Source: Clostridia bacterium
GTDB lineage: Bacteria > Bacillota > Clostridia > Christensenellales > Borkfalkiaceae
Reading direction: 5' to 3'
DNA length: 7,071 nucleotides
Assembly: GCA_029071285.1 (NCBI GenBank)
Contig: JAIEAS010000019.1
Location: 1-7,071 of the forward strand
Position 1 is the stretch's first letter, and each line of letters opens with the position of its first letter. The position numbers and the translations under genes were made by a program. This document shows positions 1-6,127 of the stretch, in pieces. The notes under the pieces are model-generated. The model was not told the origin of the DNA. It saw only the letters and a list, made by a program, of their open reading frames with translations, and did not search any database.

Positions 1-1982
1 TCAGATTGCTGTACGTTAAACTCTTTTAGCCTTTTCTGATATTTGAATAAAGTATAAACAGCTTTTACCGCTTCCGCATACTTTATCTTTTTACCGTCTT
101 TCTTACAAATTTTTATATCGTTAATGATATGCTTATATTCTCTGCTGAATAAGCGGGAAAATCCGCCCACATATTGCTTAGTCAGTTTTTTATGGAGAAC
201 CTGTCCGTCTAACTTATACAATTCTTCATCAAAAACTTCGTTTAAAATACTTTGGTTTTGCAAAATGTCTTTGGCTATTATTTGCAACTTTTTTGCAGTT
301 TGCTTTACTTCATCCAATACGGTTTTACTAAACAATAATGGAGTTATAAATTCACTTCTTCCGGCTAACTCAAAAAAGCTTTTTACCGACAAAACGTCAT
401 TTATGCTGGTCACAGAAATTCCGTAGTCTGCCTTAATTTTTTCGTTTGTTTCCTGTAAGGAACGGCATAAAGTAATAACCGACTGTAAATCTTTTTTTAG
501 TTGTATTACCGTCTGGTAAGAACTATCAGTATTGACATATCCATACCATACGTTTTTATGATAATCTGAACCTATTGAATCAATATAGACTGTATAGCGA
601 TTTAAAAGATTCTCCGTGGCATCTATGTAGTTTTCGCCCTTTTCCTTTATATTTTCAATTACATAGCTTATATCTGCTGCCGACCCGCAAGCAGATATTT
701 CTTCATATAACTGATAAAGGGACTTATTTATGTTTGGACGTATTTTATGCAGCTCAACAGCATAAGCGTCTAACTGCCGCTGGGCCTCTTGTCTTATTTT
801 TAGCTCTTTATCCGCCTTATCCGAAACGCCGCTTTTTTGCAGCCTTAAAGTTTTACACAATTCATCGATTACTTGTTTTTTATTCGCTTTATGACTGTGA
901 AGTTCCAGACAGAATTCTTCAAGACCGACTTTCTTTAATTTATCGTAAACGACGTTTAATGCTGCAAGTTTTTCAGACACAAATAATACTTTCTTGCCGT
1001 CCATTAAACACTCGGCAATAATATTGGTTATAGTCTGACTCTTCCCTGTACCGGGAGGACCCTGCAAGACAAAACTTTTTCCTTCTTTGGCGGCTTCTAT
1101 TGCTTCTGCCTGACTTGAATCTGCGTCAATGACATTGTGTAGCGATAATAAATCGATTGGTTTCGTTTTTTCAACTTGGGCTTCACCCAAAGAAAATGAT
1201 TCTCCAAGCAAAGTGCGGACACTGCCGTTTTGAGCGATTTGTGCGGTGTTCTCTTTCAAATCCTTGTACATGTTAATTTTTAAGAAAGAGAAAATGCCGA
1301 TTTTACATTCTTTAGTAACTGTCCATTTAAGTTTTGATAAAAGAGAAGCTACCTCATCTAAATATTTTTCTATACCGTCATCTTCATCGTATTCAGGCAA
1401 TTTAATACCGTATTCATTTTGAAGTTTGAATGTAAAAGTAGGGTTGACAATTATATCGTCATCTAAGACTTTGATGTAATAGGGTTCTACTGCCGATTGA
1501 TTTTCAATAGCTACAGGTACAAGTAAAATAGGCGCGCGCGTTTCAATTTGCGAGCTATCGCTTTCGGTCCAATGGATAAAACCGAATGCAATATAAGCGA
1601 TGTTAACACCTGTTTCTTCTAGCGCTGTTTTTGCTTTTCTGCCAATATTTTTTAATGCTTGTATGGGTTTATTTGCGACATTAAATAAGAGTATTTGATT
1701 TCGCTTTAATCTGTCTTCATATGTCGAAATATAGGACTGCCTAGATTGCCGTTCTTGTTGTTCGCCTTCTTCACTGATATCAAGCTCATCTTCATCTGTA
1801 TCAAGTTTTGGATCATACACTTCAAAAACAGCAGAATGCTCTGCCTTCTCAAAAAGAGTATTAAAATCAGGAGCGACAATTTCTGCCGTTCCTTGCTTCG
1901 AGTCTTTAAAGTTAATTAAGTTGTTTCTCTTGCCTGTATCGAGCAACAAATCTGCCCATTTACTTAATCTTTCAGTATCCAT
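1..1982 (-). CDS. DUF4011-type superfamily 1 helicase, N-terminal 660 residues (partial at left edge)
   Basis: An uninterrupted reading frame runs from ATG at 1982 to the left edge without a stop, so only the N-terminal part is present. Residues 9-25 read WADLLLDTGKRNNLINF, the signature opening of DUF4011. An acidic linker follows (about residues 66-85), then a beta-rich DUF4011 region with FGFIHW and ILLVPV-like strands. A Walker A motif, GPPGTGKSQT, lies at residues 308-317. It is followed by VLFVSEKLAAL (motif Ia) and the family-typical LELHSHKANKKQVIDEL. A long, probably helical insertion begins after that. Walker B and the later helicase motifs should lie outside the window. Family members are often well over 1,000 residues with an AAA_11/AAA_12 helicase and a C-terminal Vsr-like nuclease domain (DUF3320-type proteins), and some have been tied to phage defence. 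The start is supported by AAAGGAAG at 1987-1994, four bases upstream. DNA or RNA remodelling as a defence effector is inferred, since the nuclease part is not visible. Confidence 0.88.
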   Translation of the reverse strand, partial: MDTERLSKWADLLLDTGKRNNLINFKDSKQGTAEIVAPDFNTLFEKAEHSAVFEVYDPKLDTDEDELDISEEGEQQERQSRQSYISTYEDRLKRNQILLFNVANKPIQALKNIGRKAKTALEETGVNIAYIAFGFIHWTESDSSQIETRAPILLVPVAIENQSAVEPYYIKVLDDDIIVNPTFTFKLQNEYGIKLPEYDEDDGIEKYLDEVASLLSKLKWTVTKECKIGIFSFLKINMYKDLKENTAQIAQNGSVRTLLGESFSLGEAQVEKTKPIDLLSLHNVIDADSSQAEAIEAAKEGKSFVLQGPPGTGKSQTITNIIAECLMDGKKVLFVSEKLAALNVVYDKLKKVGLEEFCLELHSHKANKKQVIDELCKTLRLQKSGVSDKADKELKIRQEAQRQLDAYAVELHKIRPNINKSLYQLYEEISACGSAADISYVIENIKEKGENYIDATENLLNRYTVYIDSIGSDYHKNVWYGYVNTDSSYQTVIQLKKDLQSVITLCRSLQETNEKIKADYGISVTSINDVLSVKSFFELAGRSEFITPLLFSKTVLDEVKQTAKKLQIIAKDILQNQSILNEVFDEELYKLDGQVLHKKLTKQYVGGFSRLFSREYKHIINDIKICKKDGKKIKYAEAVKAVYTLFKYQKRLKEFNVQQS

Positions 1983-2070
1983 AAAACTTCCTTTGTAGCT
2001 TATTTATACATTGCCAAAATTCTAATATTACTGTCTATTTTAAATATTAAATACCAAATATTTCCAAAAT

Positions 2071-2099
2071 ATTATACATTATTTTAGACAATAAGGCAA
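2071..2099 (-). promoter_or_regulatory. Sigma-70-type promoter for the helicase gene
   Basis: On the minus strand TTGCCT (2094-2099) is followed after 17 bases by a perfect TATAAT (2071-2076). The start point would be near 2064, leaving a leader of about 80 bases before the helicase ATG. The surrounding intergenic region is very A+T-rich. Its own promoter suggests the helicase is transcribed separately from the upstream helix-turn-helix gene, although read-through from that gene cannot be excluded because I see no clear terminator between them. Confidence 0.6.
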
Positions 2100-2168
2100 T
2101 GCATATATTATAACTATTTTCATTTGTTTCTCTTGTTCTTAAATTTTATGTAGATGTTGTACTTGCTT

Positions 2169-3284
2169 TTAATCGGGCAAATTAATAGCCTTGCGGAATT
2201 GCTCGATACGCTTTTCTATTTCCTTTCGCATAAAAGGAAAGATGCGCTTGTTTTTTAAATCTTCAACCGAGATATGACAGCGGTTGGCGGTTTTCTGAAC
2301 TTTCTTTATAAAGGCAGTGTTAGCAGGTTTTTCAAACAAACCGACTTTTTTAAGATTGTCCGCACATTTCAATTCCAAGAATATAAATAGCAACTTGAAC
2401 GGCGTACTCATATTACGGGTATGCCGTTCGTATAATTTGCGGCTATATGGGTGTAGTAAAGGCAACAACCTTTCGGGTTTAAGTTTTGCCAACGCATTGC
2501 TTCTATCGTATCGGTAAAGAAAAATATAACAGTAATGGAAAAGCTGATACGTGCCGAACATACAGTACAAATACCGCATAACCATATCCTGACTTAACTT
2601 GGTAAGGAACATAAAAACGTAAATATCAATAAAGCTATCCGTTTCGCCTGTTTGAATATAGTAACAGTAATCCGCTTCTGCAAGCAAACGCTTAGGGCTA
2701 TACTCTCCGTTGTTCATCTTCTCGGTCAGTATCTGTTGCAGTATTACTTTAACTCTGCGGCTAACCGTCGCTCTCGATAAATTCAATGCTTCGGCAACTT
2801 TATTTTGCTTCCACTTGTTTTCTATTGCAAGCAAGTATATAGCAAAATCTCTGTCGTCAAAGTTATGTACCAACTCCGCCTTATCCCAACACTTACATAG
2901 AAACTCGTCTAACCGCTCCCACTCGGACTTCTCAAATTTAAGTAATTGCTTATTGGAATAATACCTGCCATATCCCGTATCGTGGTCGTAGCCTTCTTCG
3001 TCGTCTTCATAATAATCTTCCCTTAAATCGGTTTTCTTTTCATCGTGGCGGCGGTTGTTTGAATACTCTTTTCTATCTTCCGCAACGAGCATTTCCCATT
3101 GTTCTTCGGTAACCTCAATTGTTTCATAACCGTGCGGACATTCTTCGTTTTGATAATGATAAAGGAACTTGCCTTCCGTCTTCGCCGGTTGCCTTTTTTT
3201 ATTCAGACGATAAAGCGACGTGCGCCCGTACTCTTTCCAATACATAGCTTCATTATAAAATAGTAACTTGACAGCTATCGTCAT
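2169..3284 (-). CDS. Helix-turn-helix protein of unknown function (371 residues)
   Basis: I do not recognise the family. The N-terminal part (about residues 14-65) is compact and Tyr-rich, and includes YHYQNEECPHGYETIEVTEEQW. Residues 86-103 form a strongly acidic, probably disordered linker. Residues 143-190 look like a sigma-region-4 or similar helix-turn-helix, with the core QNKVAEALNLSRATVSRRVK at about 160-179. The C-terminal half (about 195-371) is helical and rich in Tyr, Phe, Leu and Lys, with no motif I can name. No signal peptide or clear membrane helix is seen. The start is uncertain: the ATG at 3284 has AAAGGA about 24 bases upstream, too far to be convincing. Met14 (ATG at 3245) is an alternative, which would remove a short hydrophobic N-terminus. 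The gene is divergent from the relaxase and shares its control region, so a role as regulator of the mobility module, of replication, or of the helicase cargo is possible. This is inference from position and the helix-turn-helix only. Confidence 0.75.
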   Translation of the reverse strand: MTIAVKLLFYNEAMYWKEYGRTSLYRLNKKRQPAKTEGKFLYHYQNEECPHGYETIEVTEEQWEMLVAEDRKEYSNNRRHDEKKTDLREDYYEDDEEGYDHDTGYGRYYSNKQLLKFEKSEWERLDEFLCKCWDKAELVHNFDDRDFAIYLLAIENKWKQNKVAEALNLSRATVSRRVKVILQQILTEKMNNGEYSPKRLLAEADYCYYIQTGETDSFIDIYVFMFLTKLSQDMVMRYLYCMFGTYQLFHYCYIFLYRYDRSNALAKLKPERLLPLLHPYSRKLYERHTRNMSTPFKLLFIFLELKCADNLKKVGLFEKPANTAFIKKVQKTANRCHISVEDLKNKRIFPFMRKEIEKRIEQFRKAINLPD

Positions 3285-3334
3285 ATATAAAAAGTATTTT
3301 AAAATTTTTCCTTTTCGTGAAATTTTCAGGTGAG

Positions 3335-3375
3335 TTTAACGGTAATAAGTGAAGGGTGATATTTTTAACGGTAAT
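3335..3375. repeat. Direct repeat TTTAACGGTAAT, two copies
   Basis: The 12-base sequence TTTAACGGTAAT occurs exactly at 3335-3346 and again at 3364-3375, so the copies start 29 bases apart, close to three helical turns. They lie between the helix-turn-helix gene and the transfer-origin hairpin. That position suits operator sites for the divergent helix-turn-helix protein or iteron-like sites. The repeat is directly visible; the role is inferred. Confidence 0.5.
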
Positions 3376-3396
3376 CGTCGAACAGATGTCTACCAT

Positions 3397-3418
3397 AAAA
3401 AAGCCCCCTGCAAGGGCT
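3397..3418 (-). terminator. Terminator-like hairpin, leftward
   Basis: On the minus strand AGCCC and GGGCT (3414-3418 with 3402-3406) form a 5-bp GC-rich stem followed directly by a run of six T (3397-3402). This has the form of an intrinsic terminator for leftward transcription. It sits between the relaxase region and the helix-turn-helix gene, so it could block antisense transcripts from the transfer region. It abuts the transfer-origin hairpin and shares two bases with it, so it may instead be part of the origin structure. Confidence 0.5.
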
Positions 3419-3443
3419 CACTGGCTACTTGTAGCCTAGTGAG
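3417..3443 (+). other. oriT: Candidate transfer origin (oriT) hairpin for the MobV relaxase
   Basis: CTCACTGGCTAC (3417-3428) and GTAGCCTAGTGAG (3431-3443) pair over 12 bp with a single bulged T at 3437 and a two-base loop. The inner stem GGCTAC-TT-GTAGCC is followed directly by TAGTG. In pMV158, the model MobV plasmid, an inverted repeat is likewise followed by TAGTG with the nick after it, and the origin lies just upstream of the relaxase gene. Here the hairpin is 47 bases upstream of the relaxase start. By analogy the nick would fall in TAGTG|AG at 3437-3443. The hairpin is certain; the origin assignment rests on position and this resemblance. Confidence 0.6.
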
Positions 3444-3456
3444 ATATGGATATAAC
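3429..3456 (+). promoter_or_regulatory. Candidate relaxase promoter overlapping the transfer origin
   Basis: TTGTAG (3429-3434) and TATAAC (3451-3456) are 16 bases apart and precede the relaxase ribosome binding site by 17 bases. The -35 match is weak (TTG only) and the -10 is good. The -35 lies inside the right arm of the hairpin. Relaxase binding at the origin would therefore cover its own promoter, as described for MobM of pMV158, which suggests autorepression. Confidence 0.4.
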
Positions 3457-3490
3457 AAAATCCAAAGATTAACAGGGAGGATAGAAAAAA

Positions 3491-4630
3491 ATAAGTTTTC
3501 AGGTTATAAGAGTACAAAAATTTACTAAAGGCTCGTTAGGTAAAATCGGTGGAGAAACCGAACGCACAAGCAACGGACACCGCAACGAAGATATTGACAG
3601 AGAACGAACACCGCTCAACTACTACTATAAAAAGTCAGACGGCGGCTTTACTTCCCAATGGAAAAGCATAGTTAAAGGTTTAAACGCCACGTTCAAAGAA
3701 ACGAAAAAGTCTACCGCTTTTGAAGGTGTAATAGTTACGTCGGATAAAGATTTTTTTGAAAAGCTAGGCTACATACCCGGCGAACAGCCGCCAAATGAAG
3801 TCATTGAGTTTTTCGACAGAGCATACAAATTCATACTAAAAGAAATAGGCTATCACGGCACGGATAAGAACATTATCTCTGCCGTGATTCATTTTGACGA
3901 AACCACGCCGCACTTACAACTCTACTATTTGCCGATTGTTGATAAGGGCAAAAAGAAAGTTTATGCGCTCGGGGCAGACGGAAAGGTATTAAGAAACGAA
4001 AAAGGCTCTCCCGTTCAGGAAAAGAAAAACGGAAAGAGCGTTTACGAATTCGTTGATTTGGAACAGCCGAAAATCTGCTCTTCGGATTTTTGGGAACAGC
4101 GCGGCGGACAATTATCATTCGGTAATTTGCAAGACGCTTTTTATGATTGTGTTTCCGTACGCTACGGTTTGGAACGGGGTGAAGTCGGCAGCAATAAAAA
4201 GCATACCACAAAGTATGAATGGCAAAAACAGCAACAGGAATCCAAACTTGCCGAAATTGAAAGATGCAAAGAACAAGCAACCGAAGGATTAAAACCACTG
4301 CAGGAATATTTAGACGCTTTCAATGAAGCGTTAAGCGGTAATCTTCCTCTTTCCCCTACTAAGTTGCGGAAGATGATAATTGGACTTACAGTCGAATACA
4401 AGCAACTGGAAAGCGAAAAGAAAATTACCGATAAGGACAAAGCAAATTTATTTAGCGAATTACAGAAAGCCAAAAAGCAAATACCCGAACTTGAAAGATA
4501 TAAAGAGCTTGTTTCTTTCCTAAACACCTACGCTCCCGATAAATTGGACGAGGCAAGACGAACAGCTAAAGGAAGGCAAACTGAAAAAATAAAACCCAAA
4601 AACAAGTCAAGCGGCAACTACAAATTTTAA
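3491..4630 (+). CDS. MobV-family relaxase (Mob/Pre), probable AUA start
   Basis: The relaxase nicks the transfer origin and pilots the strand during mobilization. Read from ATA at 3491, the protein is 379 residues. The N-terminus aligns without gaps to MobM of pMV158: conserved SFQVIRVQK at 2-10, GSLG at 14-17, the ER of ETER at 24-25, then DID and LNY at 42-44. SDKDFFEKL follows at about 84-92, and the metal-site motif HFDETTPH at 134-141. The C-terminal part (about 236-345) is charged and probably coiled-coil, as in other MobV proteins. Two active-site positions differ from MobM: Glu22 replaces the catalytic His22, and Gln143 replaces the third metal-binding His of HxDExTPHxH. No ATG, GTG or TTG occurs in frame between the stop at 3482 and GTG 3884, which would remove motif I. 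AGGGAGG at 3474-3480 sits 10 bases before ATA. The start is therefore AUA, or an ATG lost by mutation or sequencing error. Confidence 0.9.
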   Translation: MSFQVIRVQKFTKGSLGKIGGETERTSNGHRNEDIDRERTPLNYYYKKSDGGFTSQWKSIVKGLNATFKETKKSTAFEGVIVTSDKDFFEKLGYIPGEQPPNEVIEFFDRAYKFILKEIGYHGTDKNIISAVIHFDETTPHLQLYYLPIVDKGKKKVYALGADGKVLRNEKGSPVQEKKNGKSVYEFVDLEQPKICSSDFWEQRGGQLSFGNLQDAFYDCVSVRYGLERGEVGSNKKHTTKYEWQKQQQESKLAEIERCKEQATEGLKPLQEYLDAFNEALSGNLPLSPTKLRKMIIGLTVEYKQLESEKKITDKDKANLFSELQKAKKQIPELERYKELVSFLNTYAPDKLDEARRTAKGRQTEKIKPKNKSSGNYKF

Positions 4631-4641
4631 GTTTCAAACGC

Positions 4642-4670
4642 TTGCAATTTACAGAAATTTAGGGTAGGAT
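4642..4670 (+). promoter_or_regulatory. Possible promoter for the integrase module
   Basis: TTGCAA (4642-4647) and TAGGAT (4665-4670) are 17 bases apart, just after the relaxase stop codon. Each hexamer matches four of six consensus bases. It would give the leader ORF and integrase a transcript separate from the relaxase. The match is modest, so co-transcription from the relaxase promoter is equally possible. Confidence 0.3.
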
Positions 4671-4686
4671 ACAAAACACTTTTGGA

Positions 4687-4715
4687 TACCTGCCGACATC
4701 AGGTAGGACAACCTG
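4687..4715 (+). repeat. Three-arm repeat TACCTG / CAGGTA / ACCTG in the integrase leader
   Basis: TACCTG (4687-4692) pairs perfectly with CAGGTA (4700-4705) across a 7-base loop. The CAGGT of the middle arm (4700-4704) can instead pair with ACCTG (4711-4715). The two hairpins exclude each other and lie just upstream of the AAGGAGG ribosome binding site at 4724-4730. This arrangement suits an RNA switch controlling translation of the leader ORF, or a set of half-sites for a DNA-binding protein. The pairings are visible; the role is inferred. Confidence 0.45.
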
Positions 4716-4738
4716 CTAAAAATAAGGAGGATTATGCA

Positions 4739-4783
4739 ATGAAAAGAGAACATAGTATTCAAAGCTATGAGGACGAAAACTAA
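4739..4783 (+). CDS. 14-codon leader ORF upstream of the integrase
   Basis: ATG at 4739 opens a 14-residue frame, MKREHSIQSYEDEN, ending in TAA. It has the strongest ribosome binding site in the area, AAGGAGG at 4724-4730, eight bases before the ATG. The integrase TTG start lies 20 bases after its stop and has no good ribosome binding site of its own. Translational coupling or reinitiation from this leader is therefore plausible. It may also be the remnant of a longer excisionase-like gene. I recognise no homologue, and a peptide this short may have no function beyond its translation. Confidence 0.4.
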   Translation: MKREHSIQSYEDEN

Positions 4784-4803
4784 GCCCGTCCGAATAAGAT
4801 TAT

Positions 4804-6009
4804 TTGAACTACAACAGATTAGAAGAACTACTACAACTTTTAAAAGACATACCCGATAGCGGCAAGCGCGACAGAATACTGCAGCTTTGCCTGAACACGG
4901 CGGCGGACAGTATCGATGAAACAATCCTGCAAGACATTATCGGGAACGACAACAATCAATCTAAAAATCAAACGGTGTTTTTGAAATTCACTAAAAAGGA
5001 GTTATCAAAAATGCCGATAAGATTCAGAAAAGAACTGATTATAAATGACCGCTTGGTCAGATGCCGCAAACGTATAAGCGGCAGAAAAACAATTAACTAT
5101 GAAATCCGTTACCGCAGACACGGTTACAATATAGCCGTATCGAGCAACGATTTGGAAAAGGCAAAAGACAAATTTATTGAAGCGTTGAAAACCGCGGACA
5201 GCGGCGAAACGAAGTCAACCGTCCCCGTTACCTTCCACGAATTTGCAACGTACTACTTTGAAAATTTCAGGATTAAAAAGGTCGCTAAGGAAACTTACAG
5301 CGGAGATATGGGCAGGTACAAAAATCATATTCTGCCCCACTTCGGCTCAAAGCCATTAAAGAAAATTACCGCTTCCGACTGTCAGACGTTATTGGACAAA
5401 TACGTTGAGAAAGGTATGGGCAAAACCGCAGACGAAATTCATTCGCTTTTAAACTGCATTTTCAAGATGGCGATTGCACACAATTTAATAATGCAAAATC
5501 CGCTTGCAATTGTGGTACATAGCGAACACGAGAGGACGCACGGCAAAGCTCTTACCAAACAGGAAGAACTCAAACTGCTTGAAGGTTTAAAAGGAACGCG
5601 TTATCTTATCCCCTTTGCGGTTGCGCTTTACACGGGTATGAGACCTAATGAATACAAGACCGCTAAAATTCAAGGCGACTTTATAATTGCGGTAAACAGC
5701 AAGCGCAAGAACAAAAAGGTTGAATATAAACGTATTCCAATTTCGCCTATGCTTAAGCCGTACCTTGAAGGCGTAACCGAGCTTGACTTCCCTTACGTGG
5801 AAAGTATGCGTACCCACATGAACGAACAGGTTAAAGGACACAAGATATACGATATGCGCACCACATTTTATACCCGTTGCCGTGAATGCGGAGTTGCGGA
5901 TGCCGCAAGGGACGAATTTATGGGACATTCTTCCGGAGCGTTGGCTAACGCATATACCGACCTCTCGGACGAGTATTTATTAAAAGAAATTCAAAAGTTA
6001 AAATACTGA
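4804..6009 (+). CDS. int: Tyrosine site-specific recombinase (integrase)
   Basis: The integrase cuts and rejoins DNA at the attachment sites for integration and excision. Numbered from TTG 4804 (401 residues), residues 1-50 are an extra helical N-terminal segment. Residues 62-130 resemble the AP2-like arm-binding domain of Firmicutes integrases (FTKKELSKMPIRFRKEL, YEIRYRRHGYNIAVSS). Residues 142-240 form the core-binding domain, and 245-401 the catalytic domain. Catalytic residues are Arg280 (TGMRPNE), a Lys in the 300-309 hairpin (Lys300 likely), Arg352 (YDMRTTF), His375 (MGHSSG) and the nucleophile Tyr384, nine residues after His375. The usual HxxR histidine is Tyr349. All other catalytic residues are intact, so the enzyme is probably active. 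Start: TTG 4804 is the first possible codon after a stop, without a good ribosome binding site. ATG 5011 (Met70) has AAAGGAG nine bases upstream, but starting there would cut the FTKKELSKM segment that I regard as conserved in the family. A shorter 332-residue form may also be made. Confidence 0.92.
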   Translation: MNYNRLEELLQLLKDIPDSGKRDRILQLCLNTAADSIDETILQDIIGNDNNQSKNQTVFLKFTKKELSKMPIRFRKELIINDRLVRCRKRISGRKTINYEIRYRRHGYNIAVSSNDLEKAKDKFIEALKTADSGETKSTVPVTFHEFATYYFENFRIKKVAKETYSGDMGRYKNHILPHFGSKPLKKITASDCQTLLDKYVEKGMGKTADEIHSLLNCIFKMAIAHNLIMQNPLAIVVHSEHERTHGKALTKQEELKLLEGLKGTRYLIPFAVALYTGMRPNEYKTAKIQGDFIIAVNSKRKNKKVEYKRIPISPMLKPYLEGVTELDFPYVESMRTHMNEQVKGHKIYDMRTTFYTRCRECGVADAARDEFMGHSSGALANAYTDLSDEYLLKEIQKLKY

Positions 6010-6013
6010 TTTA

Positions 6014-6033
6014 TGCCCCAATTTGTGCCCCAA
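6014..6033 (+). repeat. Direct repeat TGCCCCAA x2, candidate integrase arm sites
   Basis: TGCCCCAA occurs at 6014-6021 and 6026-6033, 12 bases apart, starting four bases after the integrase stop codon. Short direct repeats just past the integrase gene are common in Gram-positive integrative elements, where the AP2-like N-terminal domain binds them as arm-type sites. Their place between the integrase and the proposed right junction fits this. A related CGCCCCAA lies at 6145-6152, inside the riboswitch sequence on the chromosomal side. Confidence 0.5.
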
Positions 6034-6072
6034 AAATTGCAGCTTTACTTTTCCCCGCTCTAAAAAATGGCA

Positions 6073-6113
6073 TAAAAATACCGATTTTTGCCCGTTTTCG
6101 AGCAAAAATCGGT
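6073..6113 (-). terminator. Strong leftward terminator hairpin
   Basis: ACCGATTTTTGC (6080-6091) and GCAAAAATCGGT (6102-6113) are a perfect 12-bp inverted repeat around a 10-base loop that can add two more pairs (CG-TTTT-CG). On the minus strand the stem is followed by ATTTTTATG, a U-rich tract at about 6073-6079, so it should terminate leftward transcripts. These would come from the promoter at 6177-6205 or from degV. On the plus strand no T-run follows, so it is a weaker terminator for the integrase. It lies on the element side of the proposed junction. Confidence 0.7.
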
Positions 6114-6127
6114 TGTAATTGCTGTTT

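Larger units (their letters stand above)
1..6127. mobile_element. Integrative mobilizable element (right-hand part; left end outside the window)
   Basis: This is an inferred unit. It contains a MobV relaxase with an adjacent origin-like hairpin, a tyrosine integrase as the last gene before the right boundary, a helix-turn-helix protein and a large helicase as probable cargo. The right boundary is placed at about 6127/6128, where a chromosomal FMN-riboswitch sequence stops abruptly. Base composition is lower in G+C across this stretch than in the flanking degV gene. I found no second half of the riboswitch anywhere in 1-6127, so the left junction should lie left of position 1. No coupling protein or mating-pair genes are seen, so the element would need a helper conjugation system unless these lie further left. 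It is less certain that the helicase gene belongs to the element than that the relaxase and integrase do. Confidence 0.7.

Noticed and set aside
575..1021. A 148-residue plus-strand frame
   Set aside because: It is antisense to the helicase coding sequence, which shows clear DUF4011 and Walker A motifs. The plus-strand product has no protein-like motifs.
1983..2168. Left attachment site in the A+T-rich gap between helicase and helix-turn-helix genes
   Set aside because: No RFN sequence and no repeat matching 6128-6143 is present. The gap is explained by a promoter and leader.
3873..4298. A 141-residue minus-strand frame within the relaxase region
   Set aside because: It is antisense to the conserved relaxase segment containing HFDETTPH, with Arg/Ser/Phe-rich translation typical of a shadow frame.
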